From NCBI RefSeq assembly GCF_035582795.1, contig NC_134365.1, positions 40,218,135-40,282,134 on the forward strand: DNA of 64,000 nucleotides, read 5' to 3'. Source of the stretch: Mycteria americana (taxonomy: Eukaryota; Chordata; Aves; Ciconiiformes; Ciconiidae). The notes under the pieces are model-generated. The model was not told where the DNA came from, did no database searches, and saw only the letters and a list, made by a program, of their open reading frames with translations. This document shows positions 35,916 to 48,000 of this stretch, one piece after another (position 1 is the stretch's first letter; each line of letters opens with the position of its first letter). The translations under genes and the position numbers were made by a program.

Positions 35916-38200
35916 TTCTGCTCCACTCATTACTCAGTGGTAAAAAGAAAACCTAGGACATGATGACCTGGAGCCTGTAAATTTTTCTCAAAGCTTTTGT
36001 TTCATTTCTACTAGTGTTCTGTCATATGTTTCTCTTATACGTAGACTTAGAATTTTTGTTGTGGTAGTACTGTTGCTATCGATTACTGGCTAGTGAATCA
36101 CATGCCAGCAATTTGAATGTGCTCCTTTCTGAGTTATTAAATGACTAAGATTTTACAAAACCCAAATGGACTTTGTTAGCATAGTACTGATAAATTCAGA
36201 AAGTAATAAGCAAATACAAGGTTGAAGTCCTGTCCAGATGGCCTTTTTGCTTTCTTCTGGAGACTATAAAATATGGCGGTGATTTCTCAAAATTCAGTAT
36301 TTCCTCTCTTCTCCTTGCCAAGTCACTGTTTTAAGGTATAATTTCCATAAAGATGTTTCTAGCCAACAAATGAACAAAACCCTAGAAACTTCAGATGTTT
36401 TGTTTTCAGAACCTCTTAAGAGACAACATTACATGGTCCTTGCACAATGTTGGTTAGATAACGTAGACATCTGAAAACTCAGTTCTCAAAAAGGTTTTCA
36501 TATCCCTGGCCAACAGTTTTGCAGCTTTCCTAACGGGAATGGCTGCTAAGCAGTCCGTTACAGTTAAGATTTCCGTATTAACACGATACAGAGTTAGGTA
36601 GAAACTTTGGTTCTTTGTACCTTCGTTTCAAATAGAAAGCAAGCTCCCCAGTAATGTTTGGTTGAAATGCTTCAGTGCACCAGTTCTGATGCGACAGTAG
36701 GTAAAATATATGCAGTTAGAGAGTTAACTGCTAGCAATATTAGAACTAAACATCATGCAACTGATAAAAGTGATTCCAATTAAAAATCCATATGCCTTGC
36801 ATTCTTGACCTAATGATGCTTTGTTTGAAATAAACTTTTGAAGCCAGCTGAAAATAGGTGGCATTGAACAGCCAAGCATTAAAGAGCTGACCTTCCAGCC
36901 ATATGTGTCAAAAATGATATAAACTGGCCTTGTTAAAATCCCTATACATAAATCACAATAATACATCTGTTAATTTTCAGTTGGGAGCACCTGAAGAGTT
37001 GGATTTGGTGAAGAGTCTCTGTTTTCCTTCCTTCCTCAAACTCTTATCTGCTCAGAGGCTTAAGTGACTGGTTTGACTGAAGTTAAGCCTCAAAGTAGAT
37101 CCTGTGATTGATGCCTGAATTACTGGTCCTGGAGAAACCAGGCAACGGTTGCTGCTCTGTTACTCCTACACCATTAATAGCCCGGCTGTAAGCAGAAGGT
37201 CTCGATCTGAATTAAAGCGCTATCAGTAGATACTGAGACACATGGAGGTCTGATTGAGAATTCATCCCTGAGTATCGCTGAGCTATCTGGTGTGTCGAAT
37301 GGTCTTTGGGACTGAAACACAATCTGTTTCTTAACCTTGGAAGAGATGAGGTGATTTACAAAGTATATGCATTTATGAAAATATTAAAATGAGGCACTTT
37401 TTCTTTTTCCTTCACTTACAGGGTGACCTGAAAAATTGCCATCGGCACAACAGAGGTGAGGGCACTGCGCAGCTGGAAGCAGGAGGCAGGAACCCAGAAC
37501 TAGCGCTGCTGGTGGACTCTTTCTATTCAGGTGTCGCTACTTTTACACATTAGAAATCATAGCTTAGCAGTAGTCAAAAGTCCCTTAAACCAAACTTACA
37601 AATTTGCTGTAGTAAGTTTTTCTATGAGCATTTGGTCTTCCAAAGGCCACAACTCGATTAATTGTCCAAGACACTTTAAAATCTTTTCTCCCGCAGCTCA
37701 CACCACAGTAGCAGCAAATGTGAATTAAAATGAATCATTAGTTCAGTGCAAATCTTTATGAATGCTCTAGTTCTGAGATAAAAATAGTTAACATTGTTTT
37801 AGCTGAGTTATTAGCCTTAGCCAAAACTTAAGATACTTTTCTACATAACTGTGAGGAAAACTGAAGATGTTAAAATTCAATTCGTACTCTAGTTTTCAGA
37901 ACGAGGTTAGGGGGGATAACATGTCTAACTCTCTGAAGAAAACAAAGCAAAAAGCCTAAAGAACTCAATAAAAATACTAACTGGGTATTGACATACTAAA
38001 AACCAGAGATAGATGTGAAAGTTGGCAGAGTTTGTCATGTTCTTTTTTTGCCATCTCCATTGGGGTAGATACCCGTCTTTGGCCAGTTTGAATCTAGAAC
38101 AAACAGCTTTGCATATATCCCAAGAGGTTTCTGTCTGGCAGCAAGAAGAGGAATACCAGCTAGAATTCTTGAGGAACAAGTCACACAAACTAATTAACTT

Positions 38201-38279
38201 TTTTTATATGACCAATATATAATATAATATTTTTATTTTTATAATATATTTAATATTTTTATAATATTTTTATATGACC
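38201..38279. repeat. AT palindromic block bounded by 13-base direct repeats
   Basis: TTTTTATATGACC occurs at 38201-38213 and again at 38267-38279. Between them are 53 bases of nearly pure A/T built from repeated TTTTTATAATAT-like units. It lies about 500 bases upstream of the CCT2 CpG island and resembles a slippage-generated or matrix-attachment-like segment. Confidence 0.75.
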
Positions 38280-38905
38280 TTTTTGTGTGGAGGAAAAGTA
38301 GTGACAGAACAAGGTGGTCTCGCACATCTGCAAAGCTGCCAAGAGAATAGTTACCCATTTTTTAATATTGAAATGAAGACTGTATTGAGTGGGATTGTGC
38401 CGTGGTATCTCCTGTTCGCTGCTTTTATTTGGCGGTGTGGATGATATAATAGCAGATATCTGGAATGGTCTGGTAGGCACACTGGAGGGCAGGAACGGTA
38501 ATTTAAAATGCTTTCGACTAGTTTGAGAACTGACTTCCAGGAATATGATGAAATTAAACTGGGGAAACCGCAAGCTCCTTTGCTGCGGCAGAAACAACTC
38601 AGTATAGAAATACAGTGGAAAGTAAGTGCCTAGATGGCAGCTCTTGGCGGAAAGGTTGCTGTGCTGCGGTGCACTGCCAGGCAAACCCAGCTCAGGTGCG
38701 GCCCTACACGAGGCCGGCATTACACAGAACGGGGGAAGAGGCAACAGGCCTCCAAGTCACGGAACTCATTAAAAAACAACGAAGTTCCTGCACCAGGGCC
38801 GTGCCTACCGCGCACAGCCGGTCCGGCAGCCGGGCCCGCCGTAGCAAAAGCCCCGTAGCCCGCCAGGCCCGTCTTCTGCTGCGGAGTAGCTCCGCCTCCT
38901 CCTGA

Positions 38906-38931
38906 GGGGCGGACTACGCCTCCCAGAATGC
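38906..38931 (+). promoter_or_regulatory. GC box and ZNF143-type motif in CCT2 promoter
   Basis: GGGGCGG (38906-38912) is directly followed by ACTACGCCTCCCAGAATGC (38913-38931). The latter matches the ZNF143/SBS consensus ACTACAATTCCCAGAATGC at 15 of 19 positions, with both outer blocks intact. It lies 110 bases upstream of the CCT2 ATG. ZNF143 sites of this kind mark many CpG-island and bidirectional promoters. Confidence 0.7.
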
Positions 38932-38940
38932 CGCACGCCG

Positions 38941-38947
38941 CCGGAAG
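38941..38947 (+). promoter_or_regulatory. ETS/GABPA-type motif
   Basis: CCGGAAG lies nine bases after the ZNF143-type site, within a CG-rich palindromic context. Paired ZNF143 and ETS sites near the start of transcription are typical of housekeeping promoters. Transcription probably starts within the next 50 bases. Confidence 0.6.
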
Positions 38948-39040
38948 CGGCGGTGCTTCTGACGCCAGTTCCGCCAGGAGCTCGTGGGGGGCTGCGGAGC
39001 CGCGCGCTGGTTCTCTGGTGGAGGCGGCGGCACCGGCATC

Positions 39041-39043
39041 ATG
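39041..39043 (+). CDS. CCT2: CCT2 coding exon 1 (initiator Met only)
   Basis: Exon 1 contributes only the ATG and is followed immediately by donor GTGAGC. The choice is fixed by exon 2 beginning [18 protein letters not shown], the known CCT2 N-terminus after Met. Confidence 0.93.
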
Positions 39044-42000
39044 GTGAGCGGCGTGGCGGCGGTGCCGGCGGCCTGGCGGCGCGTTTGCCCGGGGGGAGGA
39101 AGGGGGGGGCGGCAGGGCGGAGCGGCGGCCGCACTCCCCCGGTGCGAGGGCCTGGCGGTCGCGCCCCTCCCCCACGCTTTGTCTGGCGGCGGTTGCGGCG
39201 CTCGCGTGGGGGCGGCCTCGCGCCCTGCCCCGCGCGCGGCGGGCGGGAGGGCGGGGCGGGGGGAGAAGAAGAAACAGAAGCAGCAGCAGCGTGTGGGGCC
39301 TGGAAGGTTCTAGAGCGCGCGCGAGGAGGGTCCATCAGGGCGCGGCCGGAGCGGGCCGCTCTGTGGCACCCGCCGAGCCTGCCGCGGCGAGGCCCTGGGC
39401 GGTTCCCGGTCCCGCGATGGGTCCCCTCCCGCCCCCCGCAGGAGAGGCTGTCTCGGCCCGCCCGGGCCGGGCGCCCGCAGCATGGCTGACATGATGGAGG
39501 CGGGCGGGAGGCCGCTTCTTCCCTCCCCTCGTCTCCGAGAAGAGCTGGAGAGGCGGCACCGAGTCCCCGGGCGTGAGAGGCCGCTCGTGGTGACCTGCCG
39601 GGAGAGAGCTGCCCTCGGGCTGTGTAGAGTCTCCCACCGCACCCTGTCGATTTTTCTAGTCAAAGCGATGATGGAATGGACACGAAACTGGTAGAAGAAC
39701 TGTGTGCTGATTACGCAGCAAAGTAAAAAGTCACGGAACTCTCTTAAGGGGGTTGATACACTTGTTCTTTTGGGAGTTGATCCTAATTCATTTAAGGCCT
39801 TGAATTCTTTGCAAGTATTAGTCTTTAAAGGCATATATTCTTTACTGCTGTAATTAATTTGCATGGAAATGCAAAAAAAGATTAGGGTTCCACACAAAAC
39901 CCGAAATATTAATGACCCAGTGTGCTCAGTGACTAGATTTTTTCAGGTTCTGCTGGTTGTGCTTATCTTTGGGTTGTTTGGATCTGATGATTAGCCACGC
40001 AGTACAGCAACACAGACATTGCCATGAAGTAAGGTACTGGTAATGGCCTTTCAGGCTCGTAGATCTTACCAGAGAACAGGGTGTGCAGTCTCTTGGAGTA
40101 GATTGCAATCGGTCTTGTAATCTCTTCACGTGATTACGAGGTTGCAAGATAAATCTTTAAGAAGGAGTCAAGGTGAATTTATCTTGAATATACCTTTTAT
40201 CAAAACCAAATGGGGTATAGAAATAAATCATTTTAATAATAGAAACATAGTTTAGGTTGTTAGTGTCAGGGATTTGTTTTTAAAATGCATTGTTTTTATT
40301 AAAGCTAAAGGAATATTCTTATGTTAACTCTGTTTTAGGCGTCCATTTCCCTTGCTCCTGTGAACATTTTCAAGGCAGGTGCAGATGAAGAAAAGGCAGA
40401 AACAGCTCGCTTGGTAAGTTTAATTCTCTAAGAAACTGGTAATACTTGAGGTAATTAAACTTCGCCTTTTCTACTGTTAAATGTACTTTCAGCTTATGGT
40501 GATGTGGAACTTCGTCTGTCTCTTACTGGTTTTTCTTGTTGCATGTCTGAACAGAAGGTAGGAGCGGTGTTGTTTATACTAACAATTAGAGAAACTCCTC
40601 ATAATTGTTCAAAACCTAAGTAACTGTACCTTAGCTCAGAAGATTGGTGTTCATTGGAAGGCATTTCTTTTGGCTGTGAGACAGGCTTTTACGGTTTCTG
40701 TGAGAATTAAGTATATTTGATCTGGTTATCAAAAGGTAGCAGTTAAGAAACTTGGACCCGGACTCTGCTGAAAGAAGTGTGGCTGTGGAAGGGTTGGGTT
40801 AAGATGTCCTCTTGGAAGTTAGGGGCTAGCGTATGATTCTTGTATTAAAGTAGAAATAAATAATTCTCTAAGGTATATTTGCTTTCATTTCAGTCATCCT
40901 TTGTTGGTGCCATTGCTATCGGTGACCTGGTCAAGAGCACTCTGGGGCCTAAAGGCATGGTAAGACAGCTGCAAGTTCTCAATGGTCATACCTGTTAATT
41001 TAGTTTTAATAGTTACAGTACGTTTTCAAGCAGTATTCTAAATCTTGCATCTTGTAGGACAAGATACTTTTGAGTACTGGCAGAGATAGCACAGTAACAG
41101 TGACCAATGATGGTGCAACCATTCTGAAAGCTATTGGAGTTGACAATCCAGCTGCCAAGGTCTTGGTTGGTGAGTTTTTAGCAGCTTGTCATTGCAGTAT
41201 TTGGCATTTCTTCATTTGTAACTTTATTATGTAGTTTTTATTTGTTCTTAGAAAAGTATTCTTCAAATAATGTGAAAAATTGAAGGCAGGGGAGCAGAAT
41301 TCCTGAAGTAAGGAGGCCAAGGTGTTGCAAGAGTTGTGGAACTCTGCAAAAGTAAAATTGAGGTATATGCTGCTCTTGCAAAACTGTTCCCATGTCTCCT
41401 TGTTTTCCCTCAACCCTGGTTTGTCGCAGGAGTCAGGAGGGACAAAAGACAGCTATGTGCCCCTCTTTTTTCACCAGGAAAATTTGGAACAGAAACCTGC
41501 TGGGGTACAGAGGTTCTCTCTCGTTCTCCCTGGTTTAAATCTTTTTTTTATCACTTAATCAAAATTGTGCTCTGGACAGAGTTTACCTTTTGATCAACTG
41601 TCTTAGTCTGCAAATGGTCCAGTTCTGCTGACAAGCAGGACCCTGAACAATTCAGTGTCAAGATTCTTAATGATTTCGTGTTTGCTGGGTCCTTGTTTAT
41701 CAGCAGTTCATGTGGCATACTTGGTTATTATATTCTCTGATCCAGTATGTATACCTTAGAGCTTCTATCTGGCCCTACTTCTTTTGATGATCATCCTTAG
41801 GAATGGGGAGAGAGGGGAGTAGCTCTTGACTGTTGCCAGGCTGGAACTGGTGTCTAGGTTGCAAATAAAGAGCAGGAATTTGAAGGATGCTGAATTTGAT
41901 TTGCATCTCAGGTTTTTCTGTGACTTATAGAGTGACCTCTTTAAATTATCGAAGAGTAAGATTCTTTTTTCTTCTCCAAACTAATGTGAGATAAAAATAA

Positions 42001-45000
42001 TTGTATGTGAAGCTGGTACTGGTGAGTATGGTATTTTGAATCAAAACATTAATACAGTGTTTTCTTCTTTAGATATGTCAAAGGTTCAAGATGATGAAGT
42101 TGGTGATGGAACTACGTCTGTCACAGTGTTGGCAGCTGAATTACTGAGGGTGATGTATTACTGTTTTTCAGATATGTTTCTATTTGGCAATATACTCCTG
42201 TTATATCAATAGGAGGTGTGTTATTTGATGTTTATGAAGAGGGCTCCCAAAGTGTAGGAATACCTTGCTCCGTTGCTGTTGAAATTGGTAGGAAAAAAAA
42301 CCCTTAGTTACTATGTCATCAAATTTTTTTTTTTTAATTATTTTAGACTATATTCCTTATTTTATTATTTATAAATTCACAAGTATTTTAATTTGGTACA
42401 TTTTAGAAAATTATTTTCTCTTATTTCATTATTCAAGTGAAGCAGAGAAGTATCACTCTCACAGGTCGCTTCCTGGATGTTGCACTGGGCAGCATGCAGC
42501 ACTGCTTAGTTGCAAGGTTCAGTCCTCTGAAATCCTTTTCTGTAACATTAATGGGGAAAAAAAACCGGAATGTTAAATTCAGTTCTTGTGTGCTCAAGAC
42601 CTGAATTCATACTGTTCCTTTAAATTCTGCATGGTTTTTATGTTTACATAAAAGTTTACACTGCCAAACTCTAAATCTGAAATTACTATGAAAAAGAATT
42701 CAGAAGTGAGGAATTCTTGTTAGCAGAGCTGTGCCAGTAAACCTAATCATCTCAGATCCAGGAATTGTGATCACGAGCGTCTGAGAAATGATCCATCAGC
42801 TTGCCAAGTTGCTCACAAAAAGGGAGTTTGGAGAGGGGTTTTTTTTTTTCCGACTACACTTTAAGTTGCAGCTGTAAGTGAACAGGAAACTGATCTCAAA
42901 CATGAAGTGAAAGATTGCTATTTTGAAGTATATGTCTAGTTGCTATTCTTATTGGAGTTAGGATTTCTTTTTTTTCATTAATCAGAATTTCTTGATGATA
43001 TTCCAAGGGCAGATCATATTTGCCTAGATCGGAAAAAAAACTGCCAGTAGGGTGACTTTAATTTCATTGTTATAGCTCTCTGGCTTTTACTGCTATTCAG
43101 AATTTTCTGATTACTTGGAAGTGTCTTTCCTAGTTAGCGTAAGTGTACCTTGGGGGAAAAAACTAATTAATAATTTCATTTAACTAGGAGGCAGAATTAC
43201 TGATTGCAAGGAAGATTCATCCTCAGACCATCATTGCAGGCTGGAGAGCAGCCACAAAAGCTTCAAGAGAGGCACTTTTGAAAGCAGCTGTCGATCATGG
43301 GTTAGTAATGTACATTTGCTGTAACTCTTTATAAACCAGTCAATATTAAAACATCAGTGAGAATTACATACCATTGGGAAATTCGTCACTCCCTTTTAAG
43401 TAGTGTAAAGGCTGAATTTATGAATTTTAACACTTGAGAAAAAAAGGACTGCTTTTTGCTAGATGAACTACAGAAGCTTTATGAGATTATTTAAAATTAC
43501 TTATGATGTGCAGAAACAAAATAGGAGCAATAATTTCCTCCCTAGAACAAAAATCTGAGCTGTTATTTCAGATTTCATACTCTGATTTTAAATGTGGCTG
43601 TTTTCTTGACCCGACATATTGAGAGCACAGACTTTCTAAAGCTGAATGCAAAAGTTCTCCTAATTGAACTTGCATTTCAAATAGAAGGTTGTATTCTGGG
43701 ACACTGGAGGGATTCTGTGTAGCATTCTTCAAAATGGAACATGGTACACATAGATACAGGCTAGAAGAAGCAGGGAGAGACTCACAGTGATAGGTTAATG
43801 ACGGTTTAGGCTTTCAGACTTTCCACTTAAACTGTACTGACTTTATTTTAGTGATGATGAAGTGAAGTTCCGTGAAGATTTGATGAACATTGCGGGAACA
43901 ACTCTTTCATCAAAATTACTTACTCATCATAAAGATCACTTTGTCAAGCTAGCTGTAGAAGCTGTTCTTAGGTTGAAAGGTTCTGGTAATTTGGAGGCTA
44001 TCCACGTCATTAAGAAACTTGGTGGAAGCTTGGCTGATTCCTACTTAGATGAAGGTAAGTCTTTGTATGTTGGCTGTAAGTGCGCTTGAGAAATGAAGCT
44101 GTTAAAAATTACACGTCTCTATACAAATTTGTTCTAGGAAACATTGCTATGTTGTTATTAAATTGAATAATAAATATGAGGGGGTTTTGTAATAATTTAA
44201 ATGAACTGTTTTTTTTAATTTGAAGTCTTACCAAGACCTTTCTGTTACTACAGGCTTTTTACTTGACAAGAAGATTGGTGTAAATCAGCCAAAAAGAATT
44301 GAAAATGCAAAGATTCTTATTGCAAATACTGGTATGGATACAGACAAGATTAAGGTATGTTACAGAACTACTGTTGTGAAATGATGTTTTTGTAAATGGA
44401 ATTAATTTTTAGACTGAACTCTTTGTTTTCTTTGATTTAGATCTTTGGCTCTCGCGTTAGAGTGGACTCTACAGCAAAAGTAGCAGAAATAGAACAGGCA
44501 GAAAAAGAAAAAATGAAGGAGAAGGTAGAGCGTATTCTTAAGCATGGAATAAACTGCTTTATTAACAGGTATGTATTTTCTTGGAAAAAGGGGAGAGTTA
44601 CAAAGTAGCAAGATTTTAATATTGTATGAGTGTGAAGAACATTATTTATGCCTGTATCTGTAAAATTAGGTGATCTTGCCTAATGCTTAATTGATTCACC
44701 TTACTGAGGTCTATGTTATTTTCTGTGCTTCCCCTCATGCACCATGGCCCCCATCTTTTTTGTTTGTTTGTTTTATTTTAAAGAGGAAGAATTGATGTTA
44801 TTTAATCAGGGATACTTGTTTTAAGTCCAGTTGAAGCGATGCCACTATGCTTTTATACTAACAGATTTATTTAGTTATGAATACCAGCAGCATTGTCCAC
44901 ATCCATATTCCCCCTTTTGTGGGGTAATTGGTGCTGAAAGAGTCTGTGCTGCTGAGTGCATTTAGTTCAGATTGAACCCGCTGTGTGTTATCCTGCATTA

Positions 45001-48000
45001 AAATATTGGTGCTAGAGTACTGCTCCAAATTCAGCAGTGTTTCAGAGGCCTCTGTGCTCCCTGCCATAAGCCTTTTATACACATCTTTGAAAGTATGAAA
45101 GATAGCCATTTTCATGTAATGATTCATTCAGCTCATAAGAAATGTCACAATCTAAGTTACTTATTTTTGTTATCAGTGAACTTCTCTTTTAAACTGTCAC
45201 AGTGCAAGAAAAGCATTCAGTTATTTAATGATATGAGAAATGCTTCTGCCTTTCAGTAACTCTCATTTTAGTGCAACTGCCATACATACAAAGCAGCTTG
45301 ACACCTGGTGTTCCAGCTCATTGTGTAGTCTACTAGGACGCTGATTAGCTAGTACTATGCCAAAGGATGGGAGTTGTAAAAGCAGCACTGTTTTCCACAA
45401 TAGCAAAAATTTACTCTTTTGGATTTAAATAACTACTTCGTTCTAGAGAGAGGGGGATAGATATTAATAAGAGAGCACATACTCTTCTCTGTGGTCTGCT
45501 ATTTGTATATGTTACAAGACTGGCCATTTATTGTTCCCATAGAGTTATCTGCTGTTTGGATTTTGTATTGGTGAAGGAATTAAAGACGTTACTTCACATG
45601 TTATTCTAGTGCGCTCTGCTAGAAGAGGCAGTTAAGTGCTCAGCTGGTACTTAGGATCAAAGGACTTAGAATTTAAAGCATATGGGCCCCTGTGCATTGA
45701 TAGTGTGTCTTCAGGGAAAGGGTATTTCAAAGAGCTATAATAGCTTGACCTTTTTTTTTTTTTTTTTTTTTTAGCTTTGTATGTTTTCCTGTCACTGCAT
45801 TTGCTTCTGTGTGGTATAACATTCTATGTGTGGCAGGTGCCTCACATACTAACTTGTAGCTTTCAGAAATCTGTCCGTGTCTGTGCTGCTGAGAATCAGG
45901 TGTCCTTTGTTACTCGGGGATTTAAAAGGTTTGTTCTGTGTGTAATGAGAAGATGTGCCTGTGTTTTAATTGTAGGCAGTTGATCTACAACTACCCTGAA
46001 CAGCTCTTTGGAGCTGCTGGTGTCATGGCTATTGAACACGCAGACTTTGCTGGTGTAGAACGTCTGGCTCTTGTTACAGGTATGTAGAGTACCTTGTCGT
46101 ATAAAACTTGGAGGGTCACATTATTTGTTTGATCTTTAGTAAATGTTAATGGTTGATCACCTGGTTTGTACTTTTTTACTATTAAGCAGATCTGTGAATG
46201 TGAAAAGTACTCCAAATAAGCTTTATTTTACAGTACTTAAATACAAATGTATATGGAGGACCCTATGAAATTGCCCATAAGAAACTTTGAAATTACTTTG
46301 TTGACTTATCAACTGCTATATAACTGTCAGTATTTTTTCAGAAGCTGGTAACTCAGTTTTGAACTTTAGTATGTTATACATCACATGTAAAATGTCTGTT
46401 TTGATTCTGAATCCTCCCTGCATAATGATTTCAACATATTTTTTTTTCTCTAGCAACTGTGAATAAAGGCTCATAATGCTAACTGTGGAATATAATTTAG
46501 CCAGTTAGTGCCAGTTAGTAATTTTCTTTCATATTTAAAAAATATTTTCAGTGAAGTCCCTGCTTGATAAACTTTTGAAACATTTGTTTTCTAGGGAAAA
46601 GATGAAACTTAGCGGTAGAAAGAATGAGATTATAAATCCACAAGTTAGTTAATACCATCTGGTTATAAGTGGCAGTTGTTTGATTGTAATAACAGAGAAG
46701 ACTAAAGAGTCATCCTTTGTTAAAAATGTGGGCCTGAGTCATTGACTTGAGGTGGACCTCAAATGACATGAACAACCTGGATATTTTTAGTAGTGGTTAG
46801 TGTAAATGTGACTCTAGTAACTAATGAAAATGAAACATCTGGAATGCTACAGATGATCCTCATTGCCAAAGTTAGAGGTGGTTAGCTGGAACATCATAAA
46901 AAATTGATTATGAAAGTGATCAAGAGAATGGCTAACTTGCTTTGCTGGGAGAAGGGAAAAGATACTGACTTGTTTAGCTTAGCAAAACTAAAGTAGCAAT
47001 TGTGTATAACTGTCCGTAGGCACGTTGACACAGGCAAACACTTGATTGAGAGGAACATTGCTTATGTTCTGGAACAAAATCAAAGCAAATTTTGTAGGTG
47101 GAGCAAGTGGACCATGTCGGACCACACTGGATCAAATAGTATAGCTGAAAAAAATAGACAAGCTTTTAGTAAGCACAAACTCTCTACTACAAGTCTTGTC
47201 TTTCCTTGTACTGCTAAAACTACAGCAATGCTGCAAGCTAATATGGAATAACTCGGCATACATTGGGAGTGAATACGTGTAAATGGTTTTCTAATGCAAA
47301 GAACAATGTACTCGAACAACATTCCATTCAGAGACATTTTGGTCTTTGTCACATCCGCTTTGTTTATGATACGGGAGTTTACGAATGGTGCACTATGTCG
47401 CTGCTATGACATGGCAGAAGACTCATGATTCAGGAGAGTGGTGGCCAGTGATTCTCAGCCATCATCAGGCAGGCAAAATGAATGCTGGCACAAGCTCAAG
47501 TTTAAAAACATAACAAACTTGATTTAGTATTTTATAAATACTTCATCAGTAAATACTACTAAAACTTTAAACAGAGTGACATTTTAATACTGGCAAATAT
47601 GAACATCATTTCGTCTCTAATCCAGACAGAACTCAAAAGCATTACAGCTGTTGTAGTTCTTGTGACGTGAAACAAAATACTGGTGTTTTAAGGACTTGTC
47701 AACATCAGTAGAAGGTTTCTGGTGCCATATGCTGACATTGGAAAAATGTGGCTTATCAGTGTTGTTAAATTCAATTTATTTTTGTGCAATTATGAAGATG
47801 ATTCCCCCCCCCCGTTTAGACCTTGCCTGAATGGATGCTTTCATCGTGAGCCGTTTAACTTCTGTATGATCTTACATTTGTAGGTGGTGAAATTGCGTCC
47901 ACCTTTGATCACCCTGAGCTAGTAAAACTAGGAAGCTGCAAGCTCATTGAAGAAGTCATGATTGGAGAAGATAAACTCATTCATTTCTCTGGAGTGGCAA

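Larger units (their letters stand above)
35786..38779. other. FRS2-CCT2 intergenic spacer
   Basis: No exon or RNA gene was recognised in about 3 kb. It contains the C24 run, an AT palindromic block and, at its right end, a transition into the CCT2 CpG island. Minus-strand frames of 80-161 codons here match nothing known. Confidence 0.5.
38780..39640. promoter_or_regulatory. CCT2 CpG island
   Basis: This is the only true CpG island in the window: about 0.9 kb of GC- and CpG-dense DNA spanning the promoter, exon 1 and the first 600 bases of intron 1. There is no TATA box. This is the architecture of a housekeeping gene, fitting constitutive chaperonin expression. The dense open frames on both strands here are a by-product of high GC. 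Confidence 0.92.

Noticed and set aside
37126-37160. RFX/X-box-like GGCAACGGTTGC
   Set aside because: The half-sites are in the wrong relative order for an X-box palindrome, and no ciliary gene is nearby.
39481-39694. Alternative CCT2 start ([11 protein letters not shown]) in intron 1
   Set aside because: The frame stops at 39694, before exon 2. It cannot feed into the CCT2 reading frame and has no homology.
38615-39897. Many long open frames on both strands around the CCT2 CpG island (up to 195 codons)
   Set aside because: They are a by-product of high GC and lack stops for that reason. They overlap one another on both strands, have low-complexity Pro/Arg/Gly composition and match no known protein.
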